In this document: positions 22,352-33,454 of the stretch, in pieces
How the letters are laid out: every line of letters begins with the position of its first letter
How positions within the stretch are numbered: the stretch's first letter is position 1
Source of the DNA: Typha latifolia
Lineage: Eukaryota > Streptophyta > Magnoliopsida > Poales > Typhaceae
DNA length: 64,000 nucleotides
Reading direction: 5' to 3'
NCBI GenBank assembly: GCA_019914945.1
Contig: CM034110.1
Coordinates: 1,679,001-1,743,000, forward strand
Translations under genes and position numbers: made by a program
Notes under the pieces: model-generated
What the model was told of the DNA's origin: nothing
What the model saw: only the letters and a program-made list of their open reading frames with translations
Databases searched by the model: none

Positions 22352-22943
22352 TGATACACTTAGTTATGATCTTTTCTTACTGCATTAGGTATTTATTTTC
22401 TTTAAAATAAAATTCTTGTAGGTCACGTTCGAACACAGGTGGAGTTGCGATCGAACGTCCTTATGAATGCCTTATGAACGCCCACGTTCGAACGCGGTCG
22501 AGCGAGTTCGAACGCCCGCATTCAAACGCCTATGTCGCGTTCGCAAATATAGAGAAGGGGTTTTTTTTAGTGTGTTCGAACGCGATTGGCGTGTTCGAAT
22601 GCGATCGGGCGCGTTTGAACGCGATCGACAGGAATCCTCTAGAATTAGGATTTCATATTGTTTTAAAACTTGTTGGCTAGCCTCTATAAATATGTGAATG
22701 GTAGGCAATTTCATTATGCTATTAGATTCTTGATTTCTTGCCTCCTATCTTCTCTCTAGATTCCTCCCTCCTCCCTCTTCACCATCCTTCCACCTATACC
22801 GTTGGCAAGGTTTCTTCTAACTTCTAATCTAACTCGATTGTCAAGCCACCCTTCTTCTTTGGGATCTCGATCACTTTGTTCCCTTCATCTACTTCCCTTA
22901 ATCAGATCCACAATCCATATTTATCTCCATACCCATCCATAAA
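22352..22943 (+). mobile_element. G1 Gypsy LTR, 3'-truncated
   Basis: Starts TGATACACTTAG and follows the 5' LTR of P4 (50655): a palindrome cluster (22424-22630), TATA-like CTATAAATA at 22684, then CT-rich leader. It breaks at about 22943, where the sequence passes directly into an RT domain, so its U5 end and PBS are lost. Confidence 0.82.
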
Positions 22944-24482
22944 TGCTATTTCCGTCAAGGACTAGTATCCCATTTTGGTTATCGAGGAGTTGTTGGACGA
23001 GCTTGTAGGGGCGACTATATTTAGTAAGCTTGACTTGAGGGCCGAGTATCATCAAATTATAGTTCACTCGGCGGATGTGCATAAAACTGCATTTCGAACT
23101 CCGGATGGGCATTACGAGTTTCGAGTGATGCCTTTTGGTCTGACCAATGCTCCAGCTACTTTTCAAGGCCTGATGAATGATATATTTCGGCCTCTCTTGC
23201 GAAGGTATGTCTTGGTATTTTTTGACGATATTTTGGTGTATAGCAGGACTGAATTAGAGCATTGGCGGAATTTGGAGGACGTGCTGAATTTGTTGGAGCA
23301 AAACCAATTGAAGATCAAGCAGTATAAGTGCCTATGGGAAGTACCACAAGTGGAGTATTTAGTCCACATCATTTCAGCAGATGGTGTAGCGGCAGATCCT
23401 GAAAAGGTTGCATGTATGACCGCTTGGCCTATTCCTACTACTACCACCGGATTAAGAGAATTTTTGGGGCTGACTGGATATTATCGATGCTTCATTGCCG
23501 AATATGGCAAGATCGTTGCTCCTCTCACTTCTTTATTTAAGGACTCTTTTAGATGGACGGATGAAGCCACTTTAGACTTTGAAAAATTGAAAACAGTAAT
23601 GACGATGGCACCCGTTCTAGCGCTACCGAACTTCACCAAAGAATTCATTGTTGAATGTGATGCATCGGGTGTTGGCATAGGAGCTGTACTAATGCAAGAA
23701 GGACGTCCCATTGCCTATCTTAGTAAGGCTTTATCTCAAAAATCTGAGCAATTATCGACTTATGAGAGAGATATGTTGGCGATTCTACATGCGGTGATAA
23801 AGTGAAGGCCTTATTTGATCAGTAGACGATTCATTATTTGAACCGATCAAAGGAGCCTTCTATACTTTATGGGACAGCGCGCACTCCGGCACAGCAGCGA
23901 TGGGTCACAAAATTGCTCGGGTATGATTATGAAATTCAATATAAGAAGGGAATGGAAAATAAAGCTGCGGATGCACTATCTTGCCAACCCGATACCGCCG
24001 AGGTTGTAGCCTATTCATCTCCTACCTTTCCCTTCCTTGACGAGCTGAAGTATACATGTACATCTGACCCAAATATTTTGAGATTGTTACAGGAGGTGAT
24101 GGATGATCTGGAGCGACATCCAAAGTTAGAGAATCGAGACGGTTTGCTGCTGGACCACGGATGCATTCAGGTGTTGAAGCGTATTGGTCCGGTTGCATAT
24201 CATTTGGAGCTGCTAGAGAGGTCGAGAGTGCATCCTGTCTTCCATGTTTCATTGTTGAGGGAGCACATTGGAGATCATAAGATCGTTGGATTAGTTCTAC
24301 TAGAGCCGTTGGAGGAGATACAGATCGTAAATCCAGTTTGAGTACTTGCTAGACGCCGACGATAACATGGTACTAGATTGGAGATGGAGATTCTAGTTGA
24401 GTTGCTTGGCAAGCCATTTGATAAGGCAACATGGGAGTTGCAGACTAATATCTTGGAGCGTTTCCCTGACTTTTTACCTTGA
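22944..24482 (+). pseudogene. G1 Gypsy RT-RNase H-chromodomain with deleted integrase
   Basis: The sequence begins inside RT (VIEELLDEL) and is open for 276 codons (22975-23805): [29 protein letters not shown], catalytic FFDDILVYS, then the RNase H connection [11 protein letters not shown] and ECDASGVGIGAVL. After a stop (TGG to TGA) RNase H ends with NKAADALSCQPD. At about 24170 it jumps from the end of RNase H to the integrase C-terminus (GPVAYHLELLERSRVHPVFHV), deleting the integrase core. A chromodomain end (KATWELQTNILERFPDFLP) closes the frame at 24482. Confidence 0.9.
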
Positions 24483-24509
24483 GGGCAAGGTGGGGGAAGC
24501 GTGGTAAGC

Positions 24510-25357
24510 TAATACACTTAATTAGAATCTTTTCTTATTGCATTAGGTGTTTATTTTTTCATTAAAATAAAATTCCTGTAGGTCACGATTGAATGCAAAT
24601 AGAGTCGCGATCGAACGCCCTTGTGAACGCCTTATGAACGCCCATGTTCAAACGCTTACGTCACTTTCGCAAATATAAAGAAGGGGCTTTTTTAGTGCGT
24701 TTGAACGCGATCGGGCGCATTCGAACGCGATCGACGGGAATCCTCTTGAATTAGGGTTTCATATTGTTTTAGGACTTGTTGGCTAGCCTCTATAAATATG
24801 TGGATGGCAGTCAACTTCATTATTCTATTGGATTCTTGAATTATTGCCTCCTATCTTCTCTCTAGACTCCTCCGTCCTCCCTCTTCACCATCCTTCCACC
24901 TCTACCGTTGGCAAGATTTCTTATAACTTCTAATCTCCCTTGACTATCATGTAAGGTTTCTCCTCGTTTCTAATCTCCCATGTCTGTCGAGTCACCCCTC
25001 TTCTTTGGGATCTCGACCACTTCGTTCTCTTCATCTACTTCCCTTAATCATATCCACAATCCACCTTCATCTCCATACCCATCCATAACCCTAACATCCA
25101 CTCCACCCGTCACCACCACCATCACCCGCTTATATCATGTTTTCATCCTAGTTACAATTCGAATCTGCAAAGGGCATAAATACGAAAATTGTAGATCAGG
25201 GGTCATAGATCTAATCCACTTGGTTTTGTAATTTTTTGACTACAACAGAATATTTGGTGAATATTTTCCTTCAATTATGCGGACTGATTCCTATAATAAA
25301 TCCAGATCTTGAAGGAATCGTTCTGTAGCTTATCTTTTGGTACCGTAGAACCCATCA
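24510..25357 (+). mobile_element. G1 Gypsy 3' LTR
   Basis: About 848 bp from TAATACACTTAAT (TG decayed to TA) to ACCCATCA. A purine tract GTGGGGGAAGCG lies just upstream (24490-24501). A reduced palindrome cluster (24590-24735), TATA-like CTATAAATA near 24788 and a CT-rich leader follow. Beyond it the protease of a different Gypsy (P2) begins, so this element inserted into P2. Confidence 0.8.
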
Positions 25358-26590
25358 CTAATCCCTATTGATTTAGGAAGTACCCACAATTTTTTAGATT
25401 TACGAATAGTGAGGAGTTTGGGATTGGAGTCGAAGTCTTCCAACAGCTTTGATGTGGCTATCGGTGGTGGCACCATGTTGAGAATGGATGGCATATGCTA
25501 CAAAGTCCAACTGCAAATTCAGGGCCATATCTTCCAAGTTGATCTCTATCTGTTGGCTCTATGATGGGCCGACTTAGTGCTCGGGGTGCAATGGCTTCGG
25601 GATCTTAGACCGGTCACCTATCTTAGACCGGTCACCTTCAACTTCACCACCATAGCGATGTTGTTCAGCCATTAAGGCTAACTAATCTAGCTACTAGTCG
25701 CGTCAAGCAAGGAGGCCAAGGGCGCACTACAGTTCTTAGAAGGATTGCTGAAACTCGGGTGTTGTGGATACCTCATGCAACTCATCAAAGGGGCTAAAAA
25801 TGTGGACAATCCAACACATTTACTCACTTATGTAAATACTATTTTGTAAGAATTTGAAGATGTATTCCAGCAGCCACATGGATTGCCTCCACCTAGGACG
25901 CAAGACCATCGTATTGAGATTATACCTAGGGCGGGTCCAGCAAATGTTAGACCATACCGTTACCCTTTCATTCGAAAGGAGGATATAACAAAGATGATCT
26001 AAGATATGTTGTCCAACGGGGTGATAAGACCAAGCTGAAGCGTCTACTCTCCACCGGTCTTGCTGGTGCTGAAGAAGGATGGTTCGTGGTGGTTTTGCAT
26101 GGACTACCGAGCTTTCAATTCCATCATTGTCAAGGACCAGTATCCTATACCGGTGATCGAAGAGTTGCTGGATGAATTGGCGGGTGCATGCTACTTCTCA
26201 AAGCTTGATGTAGGGGTGGGATACTATTAAATAAGTGTGAAACTGTCCAATGTGCACAAGACAGTGTTTTGAACACACGATGGGCATTATGAGTTCTTCG
26301 TTATGCCCTTTGTCTTTGCAATGCTCCCGCCACCTTTTAGAGCTTAATGAATGACATCTTTAGACCTCATTTGAGGCAATATGTGCTGATATTCTTTGTT
26401 AACATATTGGTATATAGCCGCACATGGGAGGAGCACATGCAACATCTTCGGACAGTACTTGGCCTATTGCGGCAACACAAATTAAAGGCCAAAGACTCCA
26501 AATGTTCATAGGAGCAGTGAAGGGTCGACTACCTAGGCCACATCATATCTAAAGATGGCATGGAGGTTGACCCCTAAGAAGATTCAAAAC
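25358..26590 (+). pseudogene. Gypsy P2 protease and reverse transcriptase
   Basis: Plus strand with many stops. The protease reads LIDLGSTHNFLDL (usual D-S/T-G altered to DLG), then GHIFQVDLYLLAL and ADLVLGVQWL. RT follows with [60 protein letters not shown] and DGHYEF, up to a YLGHIIS-like segment. It ends with DPKKIQ at the insertion of an LTR (26591). Older than the neighbouring G1 and G2 copies, judging by its density of stops. Confidence 0.82.
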
Positions 26591-27395
26591 TGATACACTT
26601 TACAGGATCTTTTAATACTGTGCTAGTTATTTAATTTAGAAAAAAATATGGATTATGTATGTTACATTCAAGTGCGAGAGAGGGTGCATTCAAATGCCCT
26701 TGCGAATACTTGTAGGCATTCACATCGACAGAGAACGCAATTTGTGCATTCGAACACGCTCGACCCCGTTCAAATGCCCACATGCGAACGCATGCATATG
26801 TTTGCATCAACAGAGAATGCAATTTGTGCGTTCGAACACGATCAACGGGAATTCACTATTTCTAGAGTTAATAAATATTATTTTTGGCTTGCTTGGTTAG
26901 CCTCTTAAGGTGTGAATGGCAAACAAAAACATTATGATGAATGAATATTGAGTTCTATCCTCTCTCTTGTCTCTCTACTCTAATATCCCTTCCGCTTCGT
27001 TTAAGCCATAGTTGTGCGTCATCTCGATGTTGGTGATCTTCTAACCTTCTCATCTGTCAAATCCTCCCTCCTCCTTGGGATCTCGGCCCCTTCTCCCTCT
27101 TCATCCTTATCCCCTAAACTCCACAACCTATCCACCCCCATCTCTATTATCATCCCTAACCTTATCATCACCTCCACCCATCACCACCACCATCATCCCC
27201 ACTTTTGCATATTTTCGTCCCAATTGTAGTCAGAATCTATGAAAAGCATAAATACCAAAAACATAGATCAGGAAGCACCCCTAGTTTCATAATATTCCAA
27301 CTATAGTAGAATGTCTAGTAAATAGTTTCCCTCGACTGCGCGTGCTGCTTTCCTACAACTGATCTAGATCGGGAAGAGGATGTTCCGTCCATAAC
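26591..27395 (+). mobile_element. G1-related solo LTR inside P2 pol
   Basis: TGATACACTTTACAGGATC opens an LTR-like stretch with diverged palindromes (26680-26845), a promoter region and a CT-rich leader, as in G1. It lies between P2 codons DPKKIQ and MVQWPLPKT, so only an LTR is present. The flanks (CAAAAC left, CAAAAG right) are compatible with a target duplication but the exact right end is unclear. Confidence 0.6.
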
Positions 27396-28088
27396 AAAAG
27401 CATGGTGCAATGGCCGCTGCCCAAGACTACTGAGGAGCTACATTTCTTCCCCGGCTTAACCGACTACTACTGTTGGTTTCTGGCGAACTGTGGCAAGGTT
27501 GTGGCTCCCCTCACGGCCTTGCTGTGGAAGGATGCATTCACTTGGATGGATAAGGCAAAGGAAGCATTTGAAGCCATAAAGAAGGCGATGATCTTAGCCC
27601 TGATCCTTAGCTTAGCCGATTTCACCAAACCGTTCACCATTGAATGTGAGGCATCAGGAATCAGCATTAGAGCTATTTTGATGCAAGAAGGCACCCGTGG
27701 CCTACATGAGCAAGGCTTTTTCGGAGCATTCACAGCTGATATCTACCTACGAAAGGGAGATGCTCGCCATCGTCTATGCGATCACCAAGTAGAGGCCTTA
27801 TCTCATCGGGCGTCGCTTCACAATCCTCACCGACCAACAGAGTTTGCCATACTTCCTTGGGCAGCGCATATATACACTAGCCCAGCAAAGATGGGTATCC
27901 GAGCTACTTGGATACGACTACGAGTTGGTGTACAAAAGGGGACCAAAAATAGCGTTGTCGATGCTTTATCAAGGTGTTCAAATCCAACCGAGTTGGCAAT
28001 GATATTGGCGCTGGTTTTCCCATTTTTCCAGCAACTATGGGAGGCCTACAAGAAGGATCCTGACACCATAAGGATGATGGACAACCTT
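27396..28088 (+). pseudogene. Gypsy P2 RNase H region
   Basis: MVQWPLPKTTEELHFFPGLT continues P2 pol after the LTR, with FTIECEASGISIRAILMQEG. A frameshift near 27710 follows, and then the connection up to DALSRCSN and the integrase N-terminal spacer, ending MMDNL at the insertion point 28088. Its continuation is at 30589 (AADPSRMQRVL), which proves the insertion between them. Confidence 0.82.
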
Positions 28089-28325
28089 TGATACGATTCG
28101 GACTTCACCGACGTCATCTCGAGCATCGATTCACTTTAAGAGTGTTTTTATTTCATGTTTTAGTGTTTAATTTCCATTAAAATAAGTTTTCTGTAAGTCG
28201 CGTTCGAACGCGGGTGGAGTGAGTTTGAACGCGGTGTGTGAACGGGGTTATGAACGTAGTGAAGAGAATGTACTGTGCGTTCGAACGCACTGTGAACGCC
28301 TGCATCGCGTTCGCAAATACCGGCG

Positions 28326-29609
28326 ATGACGTTGCAGCTCCCCGCCGAGCTACAACTCGAAGGAGAAGGCCGCAATCTTCCAACCACAGCAGCACCAGCC
28401 TCTGACAGCCTCCTAAAGACCTTCTGGGCTAATGATTTTCTCACCCAAATGATCGAAAGCTCCCTACCGTGGCTACGACAAAATGAAGAAGGAGATGAAG
28501 ATTTTGTTTTTGTCAACGTCAGCCTTCCACAGCAGTCAACAGTCGCCACCCCAAGAGGGGCCTCACCAGCAACTATTGTAGTATTCTGGATGACCAAAGG
28601 CTCCTTGCCATGGCTACAATGGGACAGAGAAGGACCTGAAGATTTTATTTTTTGGGCCAACTTCGGCCTTCCATCGCCGCCGACTACTGCCACACCGTCG
28701 GGAACCCTACTTAAGCAACTACTGGAGGTGGTCACTACTCAGCCAAGGCTGCCACGTGCTAAGGCAACTCCTATGGCAATGGCTAATGGAGATGGAACTA
28801 AGAGAGAAAGATTAGGGATTTCAAATTTTTTTGAAGACTCTAAGTGGTTAGAATTTCAAGAAGGCTACATTGTTGGGCTTGACCAGGTGGAATTGCTAGA
28901 CATTAGTTGGGTTGGACCTAAGAGCCAAAGGGGTCAAGTCAAGTGGGAGTCATCTCTGGACTTCGTGACTCAGTTAAGTCAAATAAGGGACATGACCATA
29001 AACCCTCTACTTGACTTAAGACGAGTTTGCTTATACCAGGATACATTTGACTCGGATCCTAATCCATGGAGTGGGCAGAATGATTATGAGCACAACCAAC
29101 AATCAGTTTGGCTAGCTGAACCTAACTTGAGTCACTGGGAGAACCTAATCTGGATCCACCAACTGCATCTAACTCGACCTCGCGAGCGCAATCGGATGCA
29201 CCAGATTTCTATTGCTGAACTGACATTGAGTCAATTGGTTCGACCACCCGAGACCAAGTGGACTCAATGTAGATGGACCCGAATTTCACCTTGGACTAGT
29301 TGGAGTACGAGTATCCAAGCTCGACTGAGGATGAACCCCTTTGAGGCGGTTATGGTCGCACTACCCCTATCTTGTGTGCCTACGAAAGACTCGCGGCGAC
29401 GGATCGGACCGAGCTTGACTTGGAACTTGCTGATCGAGAATCGAGCGGCTGATGCCCTTTCGCGCCAACCTGACACAAGTGAGCTTGCCTCTTTCTCAGC
29501 ACCAACATTTCCTATATATTCAGATTTGTGGGGAACCAATGCAGAAGATCATACCATGGAGGAGCTTGAGTCAGAGTTCAAAGATCGCTTCCCAAATTTC
29601 AAACCTTGA
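28326..29609 (+). CDS. Chimeric 427-codon open frame in G2 element
   Basis: An intact frame, unusual in this decayed setting. Residues 1-340 match no domain I recognise; they contain two diverged repeats (SSLPWL...EDFVF and GSLPWL...EDFIF, about residues 45-75 and 95-125). From about residue 336 the DNA is recognisable Gypsy pol: an integrase piece read out of frame (MNPFEAVM, normally MTPFEAVYG), then an RNase H end in frame (NRAADALSRQPDTSEL) and the pol terminus (EELESEFKDRFPNFKP). The order integrase then RNase H is scrambled. It may be chance openness of a rearranged filler or a captured host segment. No function can be assigned. Confidence 0.4.
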   Translation: MTLQLPAELQLEGEGRNLPTTAAPASDSLLKTFWANDFLTQMIESSLPWLRQNEEGDEDFVFVNVSLPQQSTVATPRGASPATIVVFWMTKGSLPWLQWDREGPEDFIFWANFGLPSPPTTATPSGTLLKQLLEVVTTQPRLPRAKATPMAMANGDGTKRERLGISNFFEDSKWLEFQEGYIVGLDQVELLDISWVGPKSQRGQVKWESSLDFVTQLSQIRDMTINPLLDLRRVCLYQDTFDSDPNPWSGQNDYEHNQQSVWLAEPNLSHWENLIWIHQLHLTRPRERNRMHQISIAELTLSQLVRPPETKWTQCRWTRISPWTSWSTSIQARLRMNPFEAVMVALPLSCVPTKDSRRRIGPSLTWNLLIENRAADALSRQPDTSELASFSAPTFPIYSDLWGTNAEDHTMEELESEFKDRFPNFKP

Positions 29610-29636
29610 GGACAAGGTTGCGGAAGCGTGGTGGAT

Positions 29637-30588
29637 TGATACGATTCGGATTTCACTGACGTCGTCTCGAGCATGGATTCACTTTAGGAGTGTTTTTATT
29701 TCATGTTTTAGTGTTTAATTTCCATCAAAATAAGTTTTCTGTAAGTCGCGTTCGAACGCGGGTGGAGTGAGTTCGAACGCGGTTTGTGAACGGGACCGCG
29801 TTCCAACGCACTGTGAACGCCTGCATCGCGTTCGCAAATACTGACAGACGCGTTCTATTGCGCGTTCGAATGCCTGCATCGCGTTCGCAAATCTAGAAGA
29901 GCGAACTCGGTGTGTTCGAACGCGGTCGGGCGAGTTCGAACGCGATCGGCGAAAATTGTGTTTTAGGGTTAATGTGAGTTGTTGGTTAGCCTATAAAAGG
30001 ATGTGTAGGGCAACCAAAATTATCATTGATTATTGAGATTGAGTTTTGCCTTGCCTCTTTCGTCTTCTTCGCTCCTGTTCTCTCAATCCCCGGCGACGCC
30101 GCTTCTAACCTCCCTCGTCCGGCTAATCACCCTAGTCCCTTAGGGGTGGCCCTCTTCTCCCCCTTCGTCCAATCTATCCAACACTTGCCCTAATCCTTCC
30201 ATCAACCACAACCCTTCCACCATCACTTTTCACCGGTGCCACCTCATTAACGCTGGTCCTCCACCATCCACCATTACCTAGGATCTCGTGCCTCCATCCA
30301 CGGATCCAAAATAGAGCATCCTAATGTTCGTCCACTAAACGAACGATATCTCGAGATCCCCAACTCAGATTTGCCTGAAAATTGATTTGTTAGAAAGCTC
30401 TTTTCTAGGGAGACAACATATCAAAATTTCACATCGATCCAACGGCGGAATATTTTGGGATCTTATTTCAAAGTTCCGTTCCAGATCTAGTCCAGATCAA
30501 GAATTGGAAGAGATCGACCCTTTACCAAAAAGGCGTGATCGTATCAAGCTGGTATCAAAGCCTTAGCCCCAAAGAGAAGATCGTATCA
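29637..30588 (+). mobile_element. G2 Gypsy 3' LTR
   Basis: A 952-bp LTR: TGATACGATTCGG, palindrome cluster (29747-29950), TATA box CTATAAAAGG at 29991, CT-rich leader, and an end that contains an extra PBS-like TGGTATCAAAGCC (about 30550) before the final GATCGTATCA. It is homologous to 43213-44207. Confidence 0.88.
29991..30000 (+). promoter_or_regulatory. Putative G2 LTR TATA box
   Basis: CTATAAAAGG lies about 40 bp after the last palindrome. The same site occurs at 43610-43619 in P3. It sits in the same place relative to the palindromes as the TATA-like sites of the G1 and Copia LTRs. Confidence 0.65.
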
Positions 30589-31499
30589 ACCTTGCTGCAG
30601 ATCCTAGTAGAATGCAAAGGGTTTTGGTGAAGGATGGACTCATAGTTGACCATGGTAAGGTGGTCATTCTAGCTGATCGCGCTTGTGCATGGAGTTGGTG
30701 CCCCCACTTCCATGACACCCCCTATGGATGGACATGAAGGGGTATTGTGCATTTATAAATGACTGAACTAGAGTTGCACATGGGCTGGAATGAAGAAGGA
30801 TGCGCAATCCTATGACCAGACTTGCGAGGTGTGCCAAAAGGCGAAGACCAAATCAACTAAACCCTTCGGCTTGCCCCAACTGCTCCTGATTCCTAAGCAG
30901 GTTTGGGAGGATGTCGCCATAGACTTCATTGATGGTCTACCTAAGGCCAGAGGTCATTCGATGATCACGGTGGTGGTAGACTGCCTTAGCAAATATGCAC
31001 ACTTTTCGGCTTTGGTGCATCCCTACACAACAAAGGAAGTTGCGGAGGTTTATGTGCGCAACGTGGCCAAGATGCATGGTATACCAAAATCAATTGTTTC
31101 ATATTGTGACCCTATATTTGTGAGCCAATTTTTGTACCAAATTTTCTCTCTCCAAGGGACTACCTTCCGTATGAGTTCAGCATATCTGAGGTGCTGAACT
31201 GATACTTGGAGTAATACTTGCGGTGCTTTGTTGGCGAGCGACAACAATAGTGGCTATCTTATTTGCTATGGGCAGAATAGTCATGCAATATGGCCTTCCA
31301 CTCGGCCATTGGTATGACTCTGTTCAAGGCCATCTATAGTCGACCGCCTCCGACCTTGCACACATACTTGCCATCGACTTTAGCCGACTGAACCAAGGTG
31401 GATACGAAAGTGCGAGATCGAGATGAGGTGTTGAGGAGACTTAAGATGCATCTATTGGCCTCCCAGAATTGAATGAAGCAAGTCTAGGAGTAGCGGCAC
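30589..31499 (+). pseudogene. Gypsy P2 integrase N-terminal and core
   Basis: Resumes P2 pol: RVLVKDGLIVDHG, decayed HHCC zinc region ending CEVCQKAK (about 30820-30845), VAIDFIDGLPKARG with the first catalytic Asp, VVVDCLSKYAHF and a SYCDPIF segment where SDRDP is usual. The open part is 30790-31197; after that stops accumulate (MTLFKAIY-like near 31315). It ends at the target duplication ggcac (31495-31499), where M1 inserted, and continues at 39092. Confidence 0.85.
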
Positions 31500-31559
31500 T
31501 GTTACGATCTCCCTTTTAGTAGTTGGCAACGAATCGGCCAGTCCACCATATTCCCGCTA

Positions 31560-32459
31560 ATTAGTGGGAATCGGCCAATCCACCATATTCTTGATCTTCC
31601 TTGGATCGGCTTCTACTCCTCTTGTTGAGATTATATGTCCCAAGTACTCCACTCGTGGCTCTCCCCAAAGGCACTAGATCGTCTTGACTTTTAACTTATT
31701 TTGTCGCAAAATATTCAACACCTCACGCACATGCCACAATTGCTCGCTCCAATTCCTGCTATACACTAGAATATCGTCAAAGAAGACGAGCATGTATCGA
31801 CACAAGAGCGGGTGGAAAAGGTCATTCATCAGCCCTTGGAAGGTAGCCGGTGCATTGGTGAGCCCAAACGACATGACTCGAAACTCATAGTGGCCATCAT
31901 GAGTTCGAAATGTCGTTTTGTGCACATCTTCCGGGTCGATGCGAATTTGATAGTAACCCGCTCTTAAGTCAAGTTTGCTAAAATTAGCCGACCATGTAAG
32001 TTCATCCAATAGCTCCTCGATCACCAGTATTGGATACCGATCTTTGACAGTGATTGCATTCAAGGCTCGGTAGTCAACGCAAAATCGCCAACTCCCGTCT
32101 TTCTTCCGAACCAGCAGCACCGACGATGAGTAGGCACTTCTACTCAATTGAATAATCCCTTGCTCTAGCATCTCCACCACCAATTTGTTGATCTCTTCCT
32201 TCTGGACATGCGGGTACTGATAGAGCCGAACATTAGCTAGTTCACCCCGTGGAATGATCTGAATACGATAGTCATGTCGATGGGTCAACGGCTGTCCTCG
32301 GGGTTCCTCAAAGAGATCCTTAAATTTCTGCAGCAGCTCTTGCATGTCAGCGACTATTTCCTTTGGTGGTGGATGTTCTAATTCAGCAACAGCTATTTGC
32401 AATAGTAGAGCTTTGTCCTCTACACAAGGAAGTCCCAAAAGTGGTTGCAACGTCGGCCC
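31560..32459 (-). pseudogene. M1 reverse transcriptase
   Basis: A 258-codon open minus-strand stretch (31674-32450): the spacer after protease, then RT with [79 protein letters not shown] and catalytic [12 protein letters not shown]. It continues, frameshifted, into EYLGHIIS and KNMVDWPI (about 31580-31680), where the element is truncated. Polymerase active-site residues are intact; the connection domain is lost. Confidence 0.9.
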
Positions 32460-33454
32460 TTACCGCGGTTGGTTTCCTTCTAGCAGCACTCTTCGACCAT
32501 TCCTCCAAAATGTAAGTGTGAGGTTTGAAAAATTAAATATTATGGGCCCCAAGCTTTGAAGCCATTGGGTCCCCAAGACAATGTCGGCACCTCGCAAGGC
32601 CAATAGATAAAGATCCAATGTGAAAGTTTGGCCTTGCACTTTCCATACCTCCATAAATAAAATCTGCCTGCAATGTGGTGCCATCTCTAATTATCACATC
32701 GAACCCTTCCATGGGTTCTGACTCGAGCCCAATCTTCCTAAGAAGCCTCTTGTCAATGAAGTTGTGGCTGGACCCGTTCTCGATCAAGATTCTCACTGTA
32801 GTTTTCTTGACTACATCGTTCACCCGCAAAGTTTTTGGCGCAGCTGTCCCTGAATATGTGTGGAGGGAGATTTTGGCTATCATGTACTAGACGGGTTGCT
32901 CCTCCTTGATGTCCAGCCACACCATCATCTTCAGTTGCAAACTCATCCTCCACATCCTCCAATCCATCTATTAGCATCACTGATCCCATCGATTTAGCGC
33001 AGCGATGTCCGGATACAAACTTCTCATCACAACGAAAGCATAGGCCTTTGGCTCTTCGCTCCTCCACTTGAGCAGGTGTGAGTGCTCGTCTTGAACGTCT
33101 AGGTGCATACTGCACATCTTAGGATGGCTTCAGGGGTGCTCGAGGAGGCACCATTGCAGTAGCAGTTCTTGGTATGTCGGTAACATTTCCTGCCGCTATG
33201 GTTGGTTGAGCTTGATTGCGACTTCCTTGGTTAGTCTAATTCTATTTTAGATGTAACTTCATGGCTCAGTGTTTGTCTTCCATGAGCATCTTGGATGGCC
33301 TCCTTTAAGGTTCAAGGCCTTAAAGTCATCATGTCGGTTTGTATGTCTCCCCGTAGCCCAGAGATGAAGGTCTTGTGAAGTTGCTGATCCATCTATGGGG
33401 GTTGGCATCGGCTACTTATCCTCTCAAATTCTTCTTAGTATGCCCCAACCGTGG
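32460..33454 (-). pseudogene. M1 protease, zinc knuckle and gag C-terminus
   Basis: The knuckle CFRCDEKFVSGHRC (about 33000-33045) is followed by an acidic linker and the aspartic protease. The usual DTG is replaced: ILIENGSSHNFIDKRLL has Glu-Asn-Gly, so the catalytic Asp is lost. Then DGTTLQADFI, DLYLLALRGADIVLGTQWL and the spacer towards RT. Gag C-terminal sequence up to the solo LTR at 33455 includes the LKEAIQD-like end of the capsid. Confidence 0.85.

Larger units (their letters stand above)
28089..30588 (+). mobile_element. Short non-autonomous G2 Gypsy element, TSD acctt
   Basis: A 2.5-kb insertion with TGATACGATT at the left, GATCGTATCA at the right and the 5-bp duplication acctt at 28084-28088 and 30589-30593. 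The host reading frame (MMDNL / AADPSRMQ) is restored when it is removed. The left LTR is cut to 235 bp (28089-28323) and lacks its PBS; the right LTR (29637-30588) is complete. The interior carries one open frame of scrambled origin. Confidence 0.88.

Noticed and set aside
28160..28735. 191-codon minus-strand open frame
   Set aside because: It runs through LTR palindromes and overlaps the plus-strand chimeric frame; the composition is Ser-rich and no domain is seen.
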